DNA of 64,000 nucleotides, from assembly GCF_002256285.1 (NCBI RefSeq), contig NZ_NKJE01000016.1, positions 1-64,000 on the forward strand. Reading direction: 5' to 3'. Made by a program: the position numbers and the translations under genes. The DNA is from Flavobacterium sp. BFFFF1 (GTDB lineage Bacteria; Bacteroidota; Bacteroidia; Flavobacteriales; Flavobacteriaceae). Below are positions 52,799 through 61,448 of the stretch, piece by piece (positions within the stretch are counted from its first letter, which is position 1; every line of letters starts with the position of its first letter). The notes under the pieces are model-generated. The model was given only the letters and a program-made list of their open reading frames with translations, was not told the DNA's origin and did not search any database.

Positions 52799-53437
52799 AT
52801 GAAAAAATTGCTGAACCTATTGCTGCTTATCCCGATGATGGGGTTCTCACAGGAAATTGCGTTGATAAAATACAATGGCGGCGGCGACTGGTATGCAAAT
52901 CCCACATCACTTCCCAATCTGATTAAATTTTGCAACCAGAACATCCGTACCAGGTTGAATGCCAAACCCGCGACAGTAGAGCTTTCCAGCCCGGATCTCT
53001 TTTCCTATCCGTTTGTACACGCGACTGGCCACGGAAACGTGGTATTCACGGATGCTGAAGTCACAAACCTCAGGAAATATATGCTGGGTGGGGGATTTGT
53101 GCATTTTGACGACAACTACGGCATGGACCAATACCTGCGCAAAGAAATAAAAAAGGTATTCCCTGACCAGGAATTGGTAGAAATACCCGCTACACACCCC
53201 ATTTTCCAGAAACCCTACGCTTTTCCGGCAGGCTTGCCGAAAATTCACGAGCACGACGGAAAGCGTCCGCAGGCTTTTGGGATTTTTATCGAAAACCGAT
53301 TGGTTTTTTTATACACTTTTGAGTGCGACCTTGGAGATGGCTGGGAAGATCCTGAAGTTCACAATGACCCTAAAGAAGTCCGCGAGAAAGCCCTGAAAAT
53401 GGGAGCCAATATCATCAATTACATTTTCAATAATTAG
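52799..53437 (+). CDS. Secreted DUF4159 family protein
   Basis: 212 residues: signal peptide MKKLLNLLLLIPMMGFSQ, then LIKYNGGGDWYANPTSLPNLIKF and the FVHFDDNYGMDQYLRKEIKKVFPD segment with YMLGGGFVHFDD before it, typical of DUF4159. The fold resembles glutamine-amidotransferase-like domains, without a convincing catalytic Cys in the usual place. Exported; function unknown. Its position in the tsaD-rsmE operon appears to be a Bacteroidota arrangement, but this was not checked against other genomes. Confidence 0.88.
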   Translation: MKKLLNLLLLIPMMGFSQEIALIKYNGGGDWYANPTSLPNLIKFCNQNIRTRLNAKPATVELSSPDLFSYPFVHATGHGNVVFTDAEVTNLRKYMLGGGFVHFDDNYGMDQYLRKEIKKVFPDQELVEIPATHPIFQKPYAFPAGLPKIHEHDGKRPQAFGIFIENRLVFLYTFECDLGDGWEDPEVHNDPKEVREKALKMGANIINYIFNN

Positions 53438-53439
53438 CG

Positions 53440-54531
53440 ATGTTCACAGCGAAAACGATCTGCAACGGAATTTTGAGGGCGATTGGTATACTGGCCCTGG
53501 CCGCGTTGTTCATTTATTTTGTTTGGCAGGTTCAAACGGTAATTTATTACCTGATTTCGGCGTTGATCCTGACACTGATTGGCAATCCTATCCAGTTATT
53601 TTTCAAAAGAAAGCTTAAATTTTCGCACACGCTGGCGACCATCGCCACCATCATTATTTTTGTATTGCTGATATTCGGCTTGATCATGATGTTTGTACCG
53701 TTGGTGCTTTCCCAATCCGAAAACCTCTCGGTTTTAAGCACTTCCCAGATAGAGACAAACGTACAGCAACTCCTTGCTAAAATAAACAACTTCCTGATGA
53801 ACCATGGTGTTGACGCTGAAAACACAATCAATGTTTCAAAAATAACTTCGAGCCTAGATTTTAACTATATTCCTGTTTTCCTTAATTCCGTATTGGGCAC
53901 GTTAAGCAGCTTTGGAATGGGGCTGGCTTCTACGCTGTTTATCGCGTTCTTTTTCCTCAAGGATAAAATCATGTTTATCATAGGGATTAAGAGAATCCTG
54001 CCTGACAATCATGAGGAGAAAATTTTAAACTCGTTAAACAAGATCAATGACCTCTTAAGCCGCTATTTCATTGGGCTTCTATTGCAATTGTTTATCGTAT
54101 TCGTTTTGTATTGGATTGTATTGTTGATTTTCGGCATTGAAAACGGGTTTGTGATCGCATTCCTGTGCGCTGTGCTGAACATCATTCCATACATCGGCCC
54201 CCTGATTGGATCGGTATTGGCAGCAGTCCTCACAATGATCAGTAATCTGGGATTGGATTTTCAGTCGGAAATACTGCCCAAAACCATTTATGTGATGTTG
54301 GGTTTTGCCGCCGTGCAGTTTATTGACAACAACTTTTCACAGCCCATTATCTTTTCGAAAAGCACCAACTCACATCCGTTGGAGATATTTCTGGTCATTT
54401 TAATTGGTGGTTTTCTATTTGGTGTACTGGGCATGATTATCGCGGTACCGGTGTATACGATACTGAAAGTTATCGGTAAAGAATTCCTTCCTGATAATAA
54501 GATCATACAGGCTTTGACAAAAAATATCTAG
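53440..54531 (+). CDS. AI-2E family transporter
   Basis: 363 residues with about eight hydrophobic segments: two to three near the N-terminus (GILRAIGILALAALFIYFVWQ, YYLISALILTLIGNPIQLFF, LATIATIIIFVLLIFGLIMMF), a soluble stretch (about 85-145), then a cluster ending in LEIFLVILIGGFLFGVLGMIIAVPVYTILKVIGKEF, the family's most conserved part. AI-2E proteins include exporters of AI-2 and Na+(Li+)/H+ antiporters; the substrate cannot be deduced. Starts 2 bp after the DUF4159 gene, ends 3 bp before the methyltransferase gene. Confidence 0.93.
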   Translation: MFTAKTICNGILRAIGILALAALFIYFVWQVQTVIYYLISALILTLIGNPIQLFFKRKLKFSHTLATIATIIIFVLLIFGLIMMFVPLVLSQSENLSVLSTSQIETNVQQLLAKINNFLMNHGVDAENTINVSKITSSLDFNYIPVFLNSVLGTLSSFGMGLASTLFIAFFFLKDKIMFIIGIKRILPDNHEEKILNSLNKINDLLSRYFIGLLLQLFIVFVLYWIVLLIFGIENGFVIAFLCAVLNIIPYIGPLIGSVLAAVLTMISNLGLDFQSEILPKTIYVMLGFAAVQFIDNNFSQPIIFSKSTNSHPLEIFLVILIGGFLFGVLGMIIAVPVYTILKVIGKEFLPDNKIIQALTKNI

Positions 54532-54534
54532 GCT

Positions 54535-55719
54535 TTGGAAGCTTCATTACTATCCCTTGAAATTCAAAGTTTTATTGACGATCATATTGATGCCGACTTG
54601 AATGCATTGGCATTCCAAAGAAACCCATTCCCGGAGACAAATTGGATTGAAATCTTAAACCAGATCGCAGCCAAAACCAAAGCCAAAACCAAGCTGCCCA
54701 CCTGGTTTAATACTGCTGATATTTATTATCCTTCCAGGATTTCGGTCGAGCAAACCTCGTCGGAGCAAACGGCTGCATACAAATCTGAAATCGTTTCAGG
54801 AGAAAGCCTGATTGACCTTTCGGGCGGTTTCGGCGTGGATGACTATTACTTTGCAAAAGTGGTTTCACAAGTGATCCATTGTGAAATCAACCCTGAGCTA
54901 TCATCGATTGTCGCGCATAATTTTAAACAGCTTCATGCCGATAACATCACCTGCATTTCAGGAAACAGCGATTCGATTATTCAAAATTCAGCCGCCGGAT
55001 ACGATTGGATTTATGTCGACCCCTCGCGCCGCAACGATGTTAAGGGAAAAGTTTTTATGTTGAAGGACTGCCTGCCAAATGTCCCGGAATTACTAGATAC
55101 GTATTTCTTAAAATCAGACAAAGTCTTCATCAAAACTGCACCATTATTGGATATATCCGCCGGCGGTTCAGAGTTGAAGCATATAAAGCGTATCCATGTT
55201 GTTGCGTTGGAAAACGAGGTGAAAGAATTGCTGTGGGAGCTGGATCGCAACCACAGGGGCAGTACACAAATCAAGACCGTCAACCTTAAGAAAGATGGCC
55301 GGCAAGTCTTTGCCTTTGATGCAAGCGCGGTTTGTCATGCTCCTTTATCGATGCCGAAAAAATATTTGTATGAACCAAACAGCGCCATCATGAAATCAGG
55401 AGGATTTGATGCGGTTGCAGTAAAATACAACGTTGAAAAACTGCACAGGCACTCGCACTTATATACATCAGATGAAGTTTGCGGGTTTCCTGGACGTATT
55501 TTCGAGGTTCTGGAGTCACTTAAGTATGACAAAACAACCATGAAAACAAAGTTCGAAGGCAGGAAAATTAATATTTCTACTCGTAATTTTCCCGAAACGG
55601 TTGACGCCATCCGAAAAAAATGGAAAATAAAAGACGGTGGTAACGATTATTGTTTTTTCACCACCGACGCCGATAATAATAAAATAGCTTTAATTTGTGC
55701 CAAAATTACACGACAATGA
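54535..55719 (+). CDS. Class I SAM-dependent methyltransferase with THUMP-like domain
   Basis: 394 residues from a TTG start at 54535; no ATG occurs in frame before the core domain, and the N-terminus fits family length. SAM motif I is LIDLSGGFGVDDYYFAKV, motif II with the acidic ribose contact is VIHCEINPELSSIV, and the catalytic-type motif is WIYVDPSRRND (DPxRR). The C-terminal third resembles a THUMP-like RNA-binding domain, with ISTRNFPETVDAIRKKWKI near the end. A tRNA or rRNA substrate is likely but not identified. Overlaps the next gene by four bases (ATGA). Confidence 0.88.
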   Translation: MEASLLSLEIQSFIDDHIDADLNALAFQRNPFPETNWIEILNQIAAKTKAKTKLPTWFNTADIYYPSRISVEQTSSEQTAAYKSEIVSGESLIDLSGGFGVDDYYFAKVVSQVIHCEINPELSSIVAHNFKQLHADNITCISGNSDSIIQNSAAGYDWIYVDPSRRNDVKGKVFMLKDCLPNVPELLDTYFLKSDKVFIKTAPLLDISAGGSELKHIKRIHVVALENEVKELLWELDRNHRGSTQIKTVNLKKDGRQVFAFDASAVCHAPLSMPKKYLYEPNSAIMKSGGFDAVAVKYNVEKLHRHSHLYTSDEVCGFPGRIFEVLESLKYDKTTMKTKFEGRKINISTRNFPETVDAIRKKWKIKDGGNDYCFFTTDADNNKIALICAKITRQ

Positions 55720-56285
55720 AATACGCCCTAATTATCTTATCGTTTATTACTGGTCTGACGACAAAAGCCCAGGACTGTGACTATGCACAGAAATTTACCG
55801 ATAGCCTCGGTACTTATAGGGCTACGGCAGATTATGTAATGACGGAAAAAAATTTCGCAGGAAAATCTGCCTATGTCTTTTTTTCGCTCGTTAACAGCAG
55901 TGGTACACCGATTTTAAAGTTACAGAACATCCAAAAAAGTGGTGACTTCATCAAGGCCAATTGCTTCGATGCAAACTCCAGGATTTATTTGCAGCTTGAA
56001 AACGGTAAGATTGTGACGCTTCTGCATACCAAGGAGGAGACGTGCGGTACCATGATGCGCGTGGAAGAAGAGAACAAATATACCCGTTTTTTATCTGGGA
56101 ATTTTTTATTCATTCAGGGCGGTATGGACGATTTAAAGACTTCTCCTGTTTCCCTTTTACGTGTGAAATATAGTACAGAGGTAGTTGATTATATTATAAA
56201 AAAGGAACTAACATCAGAGTTGACTGGTAAGTCCTACCAACCTGCGCGTTATTTTCTGGAATACCTAAAGTGCATTGAAGATTAG
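55716..56285 (+). CDS. Secreted protein of unknown function
   Basis: 189 residues. Signal peptide MKYALIILSFITGLTTKAQ. The mature protein is beta-rich with a few Cys (CDYAQKFTDSLGTYRAT, EETCGTMMRVEEENKYTRFLSGNFLFIQGG) and ends in YQPARYFLEYLKCIED. I do not recognise the family. The start overlaps the stop of the methyltransferase gene (ATGA), so translation is coupled; its last four bases overlap those of the convergent dipeptidase gene. Confidence 0.82.
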   Translation: MKYALIILSFITGLTTKAQDCDYAQKFTDSLGTYRATADYVMTEKNFAGKSAYVFFSLVNSSGTPILKLQNIQKSGDFIKANCFDANSRIYLQLENGKIVTLLHTKEETCGTMMRVEEENKYTRFLSGNFLFIQGGMDDLKTSPVSLLRVKYSTEVVDYIIKKELTSELTGKSYQPARYFLEYLKCIED

Positions 56286-56896
56286 GGGCATTCCCATTTA
56301 AAATCAGACAAGGAATTCTTATTTGAACCTGCAAGATTATAATGCCACCATTCCGAGTCAAACGATTTAAACCCGCTCTTGACCATTATTTTTCTAAGCT
56401 TCCTGCGGTTGCGGTTGACCGTTGCCGAAAATCCATCGTAACGGTGTGACGCTTCAATTCCGAAGAAATCGAAAGCAGTCCCCATATCTAATTCTGCGCC
56501 TGTCATATCAACAAGGGTAATATCCACCGCTCCGCCCCGATTGTGGATCGAACCTTTCGACGGATCAGCCACATAGTCTGGATTATTGACGATAATCCAC
56601 ATTTTCTTCTGCACGGAAATGGGCCTGTAACAATCGAATAGTTTGATTCTGTAACCAAGTTTCATAAACTTATTATTGGCAACAATAAGCGATTTCACTG
56701 TCTTTAACCGAAGGTAGCATTCAGCACAATCGTATACTTTTGCTTTAAGAAAATTATCAGCTGTGGCATACTTCATGTCGAAGACAAAATCCGAACTGTA
56801 GTCGCTAAGCCTTACGAATGTTGTGTCTGAGATGATTTCCTGGGCTGAATTGCTAAACGAAATCAATAGAAATAAGAGTAAGAGGAAATGCTTCAT
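56282..56896 (-). CDS. M15 D-alanyl-D-alanine dipeptidase, VanX/DdpX type, exported
   Basis: 204 residues. Signal peptide about 1-18 (LLFLLISFSNSAQ). The M15D signature is complete: zinc-site motif SIHNRGGAVDI (SxHxxGxAxD, His and Asp ligands) and the base/ligand motif EWWHY near the C-terminus, with LFDCYRP upstream. Hydrolyses D-Ala-D-Ala dipeptide; a periplasmic copy probably serves peptidoglycan recycling rather than vancomycin resistance. A lone gene, convergent with the secreted protein gene with a four-base overlap. Confidence 0.93.
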   Translation of the reverse strand: MKHFLLLLFLLISFSNSAQEIISDTTFVRLSDYSSDFVFDMKYATADNFLKAKVYDCAECYLRLKTVKSLIVANNKFMKLGYRIKLFDCYRPISVQKKMWIIVNNPDYVADPSKGSIHNRGGAVDITLVDMTGAELDMGTAFDFFGIEASHRYDGFSATVNRNRRKLRKIMVKSGFKSFDSEWWHYNLAGSNKNSLSDFKWECP

Positions 56897-57044
56897 ATAG
56901 GCTGAAATTGGCTTAGAACGAAGTTAGTCAAAAATGAATACGGAACCAATCTTAATTGTAAAGTCAATTTATCACTAAATTTGAAAATGTATGTAACTGA
57001 TTGTTAACAGCTTTAAAAAAACTTCCAAAAAAACAATTATTTTG

Positions 57045-57076
57045 TTTGTAAAATATATATTGAACACTTACATTTG
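57045..57076 (+). promoter_or_regulatory. Complete Bacteroidota promoter of the tRNA operon
   Basis: TTTG at 57045-57048, a 20-bp spacer and TACATTTG at 57069-57076 fit TTTG-N17-23-TAnnTTTG. It is 38 bases upstream of the tRNA-Ser gene. This is the only perfect two-part match in the window that I found. Confidence 0.82.
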
Positions 57077-57113
57077 CAACCGCTTTAAAACGATAGAGCG
57101 TTCTTAAAAAACA

Positions 57114-57197
57114 GGAGAGGTGCCGGAGTGGTAACGGAGCAGATTGCTAATCTGTCGACGTGCAAACGTCGCCAGGGTTCGAGTCCCTGTCTCTCCG
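57114..57197 (+). tRNA. tRNA-Ser (GCT)
   Basis: 84 bases without CCA. Acceptor GGAGAGG/TCTCTCC (one G-T pair), discriminator G, anticodon loop TTGCTAA with anticodon GCT, long variable arm (GTCGACGTGCAAACGTCGC) as in serine tRNAs, and a GGTTCGAGTCC T loop. First gene of a three-tRNA cluster. Confidence 0.96.
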
Positions 57198-57207
57198 CTG
57201 TTTTTTT

Positions 57208-57282
57208 CGGGGTGTAGCGTAGCCCGGTTATCGCGCCTGCTTTGGGAGCAGGAGGCCGCAGGTTCGAATCCTGCCACCCCGA
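57208..57282 (+). tRNA. tRNA-Pro (TGG)
   Basis: 75 bases without CCA. Acceptor CGGGGTG/CACCCCG with discriminator A, anticodon stem CCTGC/GCAGG and loop TTTGGGA (anticodon TGG), T arm GCAGGTTCGAATCCTGC. CCA is not encoded. Confidence 0.96.
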
Positions 57283-57314
57283 CAGATTGAAGTTCTCGGA
57301 CGCAGCTCTTAAGC

Positions 57315-57388
<74 letters not shown>

Positions 57389-57394
57389 CAACAT

Positions 57395-57421
57395 AACCAC
57401 TGATTTTCAGTGGTTTTTTTA
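57395..57421 (+). terminator. Rho-independent terminator of the tRNA operon
   Basis: Perfect 9-bp stem AACCACTGA/TCAGTGGTT, loop TTT, followed by five or more T residues. Confidence 0.93.
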
Positions 57422-57463
57422 TTTACGCACAGTTCCTTCCAAAAATGATTCGTTATTGTTGGA

Positions 57464-57525
57464 CGGTCGAAGGTTCTCCCGAAGCTTCGGGAATGCTGCG
57501 ATCACAACATAACCACTGATTTTCA
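57464..57525 (+). pseudogene. Duplicated tRNA-Arg 3' fragment interrupted by a palindrome
   Basis: CGGTCGAAGGTTC (13 bp) at 57464-57476 equals 57359-57371 of tRNA-Arg. A perfect 16-bp palindrome TCCCGAAGCTTCGGGA (57477-57492) replaces part of the T arm. Then 30 bp (57496-57525) equals 57380-57409, the tRNA 3' end plus the start of its terminator. The copy lacks the D and anticodon arms and cannot form a tRNA. Confidence 0.85.
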
Positions 57526-57572
57526 ATTTCTTTTTTATTCATAAACGGTCGCATTTTTCTATTTCAAAAAAG

Positions 57573-57698
57573 AATGCTTCGCAGGATTATCAATCGCCTG
57601 CATTTACGCATGCCAATCTGACTGTACTTAGTATCGATGGCAGGCTGCTTCAACTCAATCACGCGCAACTAATCTCATCGTTCCGATTAATGTATTGA
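57573..57698 (+). pseudogene. Possible remnant of a type IX secretion C-terminal domain
   Basis: Reading from 57573 in the plus frame gives an open stretch ending in a stop at 57696-57698 with ANLTVLSIDGRLLQLN in the middle, resembling type IX sorting domains (VxSxDGRLxQ). No start, no upstream coding continuity and no full domain remain. The rest of the space up to 57830 shows no gene. Confidence 0.35.
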
Positions 57699-57830
57699 AA
57701 TCACAAACAAAATAAGATTAGCAGGTGTTCACGAAATCGATTGATTTTAAAATGCAATATTCTTAATTCATTCTACATTTATTTATGGCAATTTATTAAA
57801 TTCGCAACTTAATTAAACAAATACCATGTC

Positions 57831-59009
57831 ATGAATAAAAAAGTTGTAATAGTTTCTGCTGCAAGGACGCCTATAGGAAGCTTTATGGGTGCTTTATCCA
57901 CCGTATCTGCTCCCAATTTGGGTGCTGCTGCCATAAAAGGCGCTTTGGAAAAAATTAACCTGGACCCAAACCTTGTCGATGAAGTAATCATGGGTAATGT
58001 GGTACAGGCCGGTGTTGGACAGGCGCCAGCCCGCCAAGCCGCATTGTTTGCAGGACTTCCGAACAGCGTTATTGCAACTACAGTAAACAAAGTTTGCGCT
58101 TCGGGAATGAAAGCAGTGATGCAGGGTGCGCAGGCGATTATGTCTGGCGATGCAGAAATCGTTGTTGCGGGTGGCATGGAAAATATGAGTTTGATTCCGC
58201 ACTATCTTCATTTAAGGACAGGAAATAAATTTGGCCCAGCGACCATGATTGACGGCATGCAAAAAGATGGCCTTTCTGATGCTTATGACAACAACGCGAT
58301 GGGTGTTTGCGCCGATATGTGTGCCAAAGAGTATGGCTTTACCAGAGAAGATCAGGATGCTTTTGCGGTCCAGTCTTACGAGCGTTCAGCAAAAGCCTGG
58401 GAGCAAGGAAAATTTGACAATGAAGTAGTTCCTGTAGCAGTACCACAGCGTCGTGGTGAGCCTGTAATGGTTATAAAGGACGAAGAGTATACAAATGTAA
58501 AACTGGATAAAATCCCCACCTTAAATCCAGCCTTTACAAAAGACGGGACGGTAACAGCCGCAAACGCATCTACGATAAATGATGGTGCCGGCGCCGTAAT
58601 ATTAATGAGCGAGGAAAAAGCGCAATCGATGGGCTTAAAGCCTTTGGCTTATATCAAGAGCTATGCCGATGCAGCCCAGGAACCAAAATGGTTTACTACA
58701 GCTCCAGCGAAAGCCCTACCGAAAGCACTGGAAAAAGCAGGTATTTCCATCGCTGATGTTGATTATTTCGAATTCAACGAAGCTTTTTCCGTTGTAGGTT
58801 TGGCCAATGCAAAAATATTGGGATTAGACAACAATAAAGTAAATGTAAACGGAGGAGCGGTTTCACTGGGACACCCGCTGGGTGCGTCCGGAGTAAGGAT
58901 TATCATAACGCTAATTAACGTCCTCGAGCAAAATAATGCAAAAATCGGTGCTGCTGCGATTTGCAATGGTGGCGGTGGCGCTTCGGCGATTGTCATCGAA
59001 CGGGTATAA
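57831..59009 (+). CDS. Acetyl-CoA C-acetyltransferase (thiolase)
   Basis: 392 residues, typical thiolase II length. Catalyses reversible Claisen condensation of two acetyl-CoA, or thiolysis in fatty acid and branched-chain degradation. The acylated Cys is in VNKVCASGMKAVMQGAQ (Cys 89); NEAFSVVGLANAKILGLD has the His/Asn region; the C-terminal base Cys lies in AAICNGGGGASAIVIERV. The start is the ATG at 57831. No partner beta-oxidation genes are visible downstream; the Flavo-1-like element follows. Confidence 0.96.
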   Translation: MNKKVVIVSAARTPIGSFMGALSTVSAPNLGAAAIKGALEKINLDPNLVDEVIMGNVVQAGVGQAPARQAALFAGLPNSVIATTVNKVCASGMKAVMQGAQAIMSGDAEIVVAGGMENMSLIPHYLHLRTGNKFGPATMIDGMQKDGLSDAYDNNAMGVCADMCAKEYGFTREDQDAFAVQSYERSAKAWEQGKFDNEVVPVAVPQRRGEPVMVIKDEEYTNVKLDKIPTLNPAFTKDGTVTAANASTINDGAGAVILMSEEKAQSMGLKPLAYIKSYADAAQEPKWFTTAPAKALPKALEKAGISIADVDYFEFNEAFSVVGLANAKILGLDNNKVNVNGGAVSLGHPLGASGVRIIITLINVLEQNNAKIGAAAICNGGGGASAIVIERV

Positions 59010-59081
59010 ACCCACAATGGCAGGAATAATAGATTTCAGATGACCACAGCTTGGTTCATTTGGAATCTATTTTTTTTGCAC

Positions 59082-59200
59082 CGGCGCGCCTAGCCCTAAT
59101 GGCCCCGAAAAGTCGGGTGGCATCTCGCGATTTAGAAAAACAAGGCTTTTTGCCGTAGTTTTTGTTAATCGCGAATACAGCGGACAGGAGGAATAGCTTC
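59082..59200 (+). ncRNA. Flavo-1-like structured element, copy 3
   Basis: CTAGCCC-TAATGGCC and TGGCATC on the 5' side and AATACAGCGGACAGGAGGA-ATAGCTTC on the 3' side match the other two copies; the enclosed hairpin is much longer, TCGCGATTTAGAAAAAC pairing with GTTTTTGTTAATCGCGA around AGGCTTTTTGCC. It lies in the 342-bp space between the thiolase and NlpC/P60 genes, in the same direction as both; nothing else was recognised there. Confidence 0.68.
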
Positions 59201-59351
59201 TCAAAAAAATAATCCGGGTGAAAGCGCGGAATCCAAACATCGGCTACTTGTTTTTGAATCGGATTTATACTTCAAATTTTAGATTATAATTTTAAAATAC
59301 CGAATGATTTTCGGACATTTGGAACTAATTTCCAGAAAAAACCAACCATTA

Positions 59352-60113
59352 ATGCACGGAATCTGTAACCTGGCCATTATTCCTTTACGCGCCGAGGCGA
59401 GCGACAAGAGTGAAATTGTATCGCAGGTACTATTTGGCGAGCATTTTGAGGTTCTTGAACAATACGGACCCTGGGCAAAAATAAAACTGCATTATGACCA
59501 ATACGAGGGATGGGTCGATGTAAAACAGTTCCAGGTAGTTTCGAAAAACGACTATTTGCAGCTTTGCGAAGATGCAGTCGTATTGAATGCCGATCTGATA
59601 GAATATGTTACCTCGGGAAATAATATCCTGATGCCTGTTCCTCTGGGCGCATCACTCTCGTTTCTCAACCATACAGATATAAATACTACTGATTTTGTAT
59701 TTGAAGGCATGAGGACAAGTGGTGTTAAGGCCAAGCATGAAATGATCAATACGGCTTTTATGTATCTCAACGCACCTTATCTGTGGGGTGGAAAAACCCC
59801 GTTTGGAATTGACTGTTCCGGTTTTACGCAGATGGTATACAAGTTAAATGGATATAAACTTTTGCGGGATGCCTCGCAACAGGCTACGCAGGGCGAACCG
59901 TTAAGCTTCATCGAAGAGAGTGAGCCCGGTGATCTGGCTTTTTTTGACAATGAAGAAGGAAACATTATCCACGTTGGCATTATCATGAAAGACAACTACA
60001 TCATTCACGCGAGCGGAAAAGTCCGGATTGACCGGTTGGACCATTTAGGGATTTATAATGCAGAGACCAATCGGCACACCCATAAACTAAGGGTGATTAA
60101 AAAAATCATATAA
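59352..60113 (+). CDS. NlpC/P60 (C40) peptidase with SH3-like domains
   Basis: 253 residues from the ATG at 59352 (MHGICNLAIIPLRAEASDKSE), the start seen in relatives; 59304 is an upstream in-frame ATG. Two SH3b-like domains (about 1-125; PWAKIKLHYDQYEGWVDVKQF) precede the peptidase. The NlpC/P60 active site is PFGIDCSGFTQMVYKLNG (Cys) with a downstream HVGIIM His and YIIHASGKVRID. Cleaves gamma-D-Glu-diaminopimelate bonds in peptidoglycan fragments. No signal peptide is present, so it probably acts on imported muropeptides in the cytoplasm, in line with recycling. Confidence 0.93.
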   Translation: MHGICNLAIIPLRAEASDKSEIVSQVLFGEHFEVLEQYGPWAKIKLHYDQYEGWVDVKQFQVVSKNDYLQLCEDAVVLNADLIEYVTSGNNILMPVPLGASLSFLNHTDINTTDFVFEGMRTSGVKAKHEMINTAFMYLNAPYLWGGKTPFGIDCSGFTQMVYKLNGYKLLRDASQQATQGEPLSFIEESEPGDLAFFDNEEGNIIHVGIIMKDNYIIHASGKVRIDRLDHLGIYNAETNRHTHKLRVIKKII

Positions 60114-60143
60114 AAAAAAGCCTGCAAAATGCAGGCTTTTTTA
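60114..60143. terminator. Bidirectional rho-independent terminator
   Basis: AAAAGCCTGCA/TGCAGGCTTTT stem (60116-60126, 60130-60140), AAA loop, A and T runs outside; serves the NlpC/P60 gene and the convergent TPR gene. Confidence 0.92.
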
Positions 60144-60158
60144 TAGTACTTAAAATAC

Positions 60159-61430
60159 TTATTCTTTGATCGTTGCTTTCAGCGCAGCCGCCTTATCCAT
60201 CATATCAAGGGCCTTATAAACACTTACAAGAGATCTTTTTATATCTAAGTCTGTAGGCTCAGCCTCCATTGCGCGCTCCAAATACGTGACTGATTCTTTC
60301 AATACAGCATCCCGTTGCTTTTTTAGTTCATCGTATTTTTTATTGTCTGCGGGTGAAGTACCTAGTTTGTTCATCTGGTCGAGCAGATTTTGAGCATTAT
60401 CAAGCTTCAAAGCGGACATGTTAAAATCTACACCTTTGTATTTCGGATTAATCTCGGAAACTCTTTTATAAAACTTCTCAGCATTTGCATAATCCTTGTT
60501 ATTATAGCTGATCACCCCAAGATTAAACACCAGCTCCGCGTTGTTAGGATCTTTTTCAAGAATCTTTGTGATGATTCTTTTGTATGTTTCTGTATCCTTA
60601 TTTTTATAATACAATACCGCTTCGTTCATCAAAAGGGAAGTATCACTGGGGTTTGCGGCCTGGGCATCGGCAATGGCAGTTTTGACATCATCATTTAAGA
60701 CACCCTTATCCATTTCTATTAAAGCAATGTTCTTTAAAATCTCAGGCTTCTTTGATTCGATTTTCAAATCTTTCGGCTTCTCATGTGTTCCAATGGTGAC
60801 TGCATTATTTCTTGCCTCTTTTGTCAAAAATCCTTCTTCCTGGCCAGAAAGTTTGGATACCGCAATAAATGAAGTTCCTTCTCCGGTGTAATTGATTTTT
60901 TTAAGTTCGATCAAATATGGAAGCGCCAGATCATAGTCTTTTGAAAGTAACCCGGCATTCGACGCATTGTAGAGATAATCCACCTGTGTTTTGTCCAAAT
61001 CATAAAGCTGGTAATATTTTTTTGCAGACTCCTTATAATTTTTCGCAGTGTAGTCTTTATATGCGTCATTTTTCAATCCGTTGACTGCAATAAGCTGTGC
61101 CGCTTCAACTTGCTTGGTGTATTTGGATTTGCCATTCTTTTTCTCCAGTTCGCTAAGACTTTGGAAGGCTTTTAAAGCAAGGGTGTAATTTTTTGTAGTT
61201 TCGACACCCCGATCCGCCAGCTTCGCATACATGTTTCCTTTAACAAAATAAAACTGTGCCCGGTCATCATCGTTTGAAAGCAGTGGTTCTGCTTCTGCAA
61301 GGCTTGCTTCCGCTCCGGAAGTATTTCCAGACTTTATGGCTTTTTCAGCGGCTTTTAACTGGTCTTTCTGTGCAAAAGATCCTGCTGAAAACAATAATGC
61401 CGAAGCCAATATTACATATTTAGTTTTCAT
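60159..61430 (-). CDS. Exported tetratricopeptide-repeat protein
   Basis: 423 residues. Signal peptide MKTKYVILASALLFSAGSFAQ. TPR-like helices follow: KAAEKAIKSGNTSGAEASLAEAEPLL, YFVKGNMYAKLADRG, and a well-formed TPR pair at about 290-335 (NNAELVFNLGVISYNNKDYANAEKFYKRVSEINPKYK), ending with DIKRSLVSVYKALDMMDKAAAL. A scaffold in the periplasm, function unknown; TPR proteins after gyrA appear to be a usual Flavobacteriaceae arrangement. Its ATG is 18 bases after the gyrA stop, so it is co-transcribed with gyrA. Confidence 0.9.
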   Translation of the reverse strand: MKTKYVILASALLFSAGSFAQKDQLKAAEKAIKSGNTSGAEASLAEAEPLLSNDDDRAQFYFVKGNMYAKLADRGVETTKNYTLALKAFQSLSELEKKNGKSKYTKQVEAAQLIAVNGLKNDAYKDYTAKNYKESAKKYYQLYDLDKTQVDYLYNASNAGLLSKDYDLALPYLIELKKINYTGEGTSFIAVSKLSGQEEGFLTKEARNNAVTIGTHEKPKDLKIESKKPEILKNIALIEMDKGVLNDDVKTAIADAQAANPSDTSLLMNEAVLYYKNKDTETYKRIITKILEKDPNNAELVFNLGVISYNNKDYANAEKFYKRVSEINPKYKGVDFNMSALKLDNAQNLLDQMNKLGTSPADNKKYDELKKQRDAVLKESVTYLERAMEAEPTDLDIKRSLVSVYKALDMMDKAAALKATIKE

Positions 61431-61448
61431 ATTAAATTATTTAAATTA

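Noticed and set aside
56282..56896. Vancomycin-resistance cluster
   Set aside because: A lone exported VanX-like enzyme without vanH, vanA or regulators fits cell-wall turnover instead.
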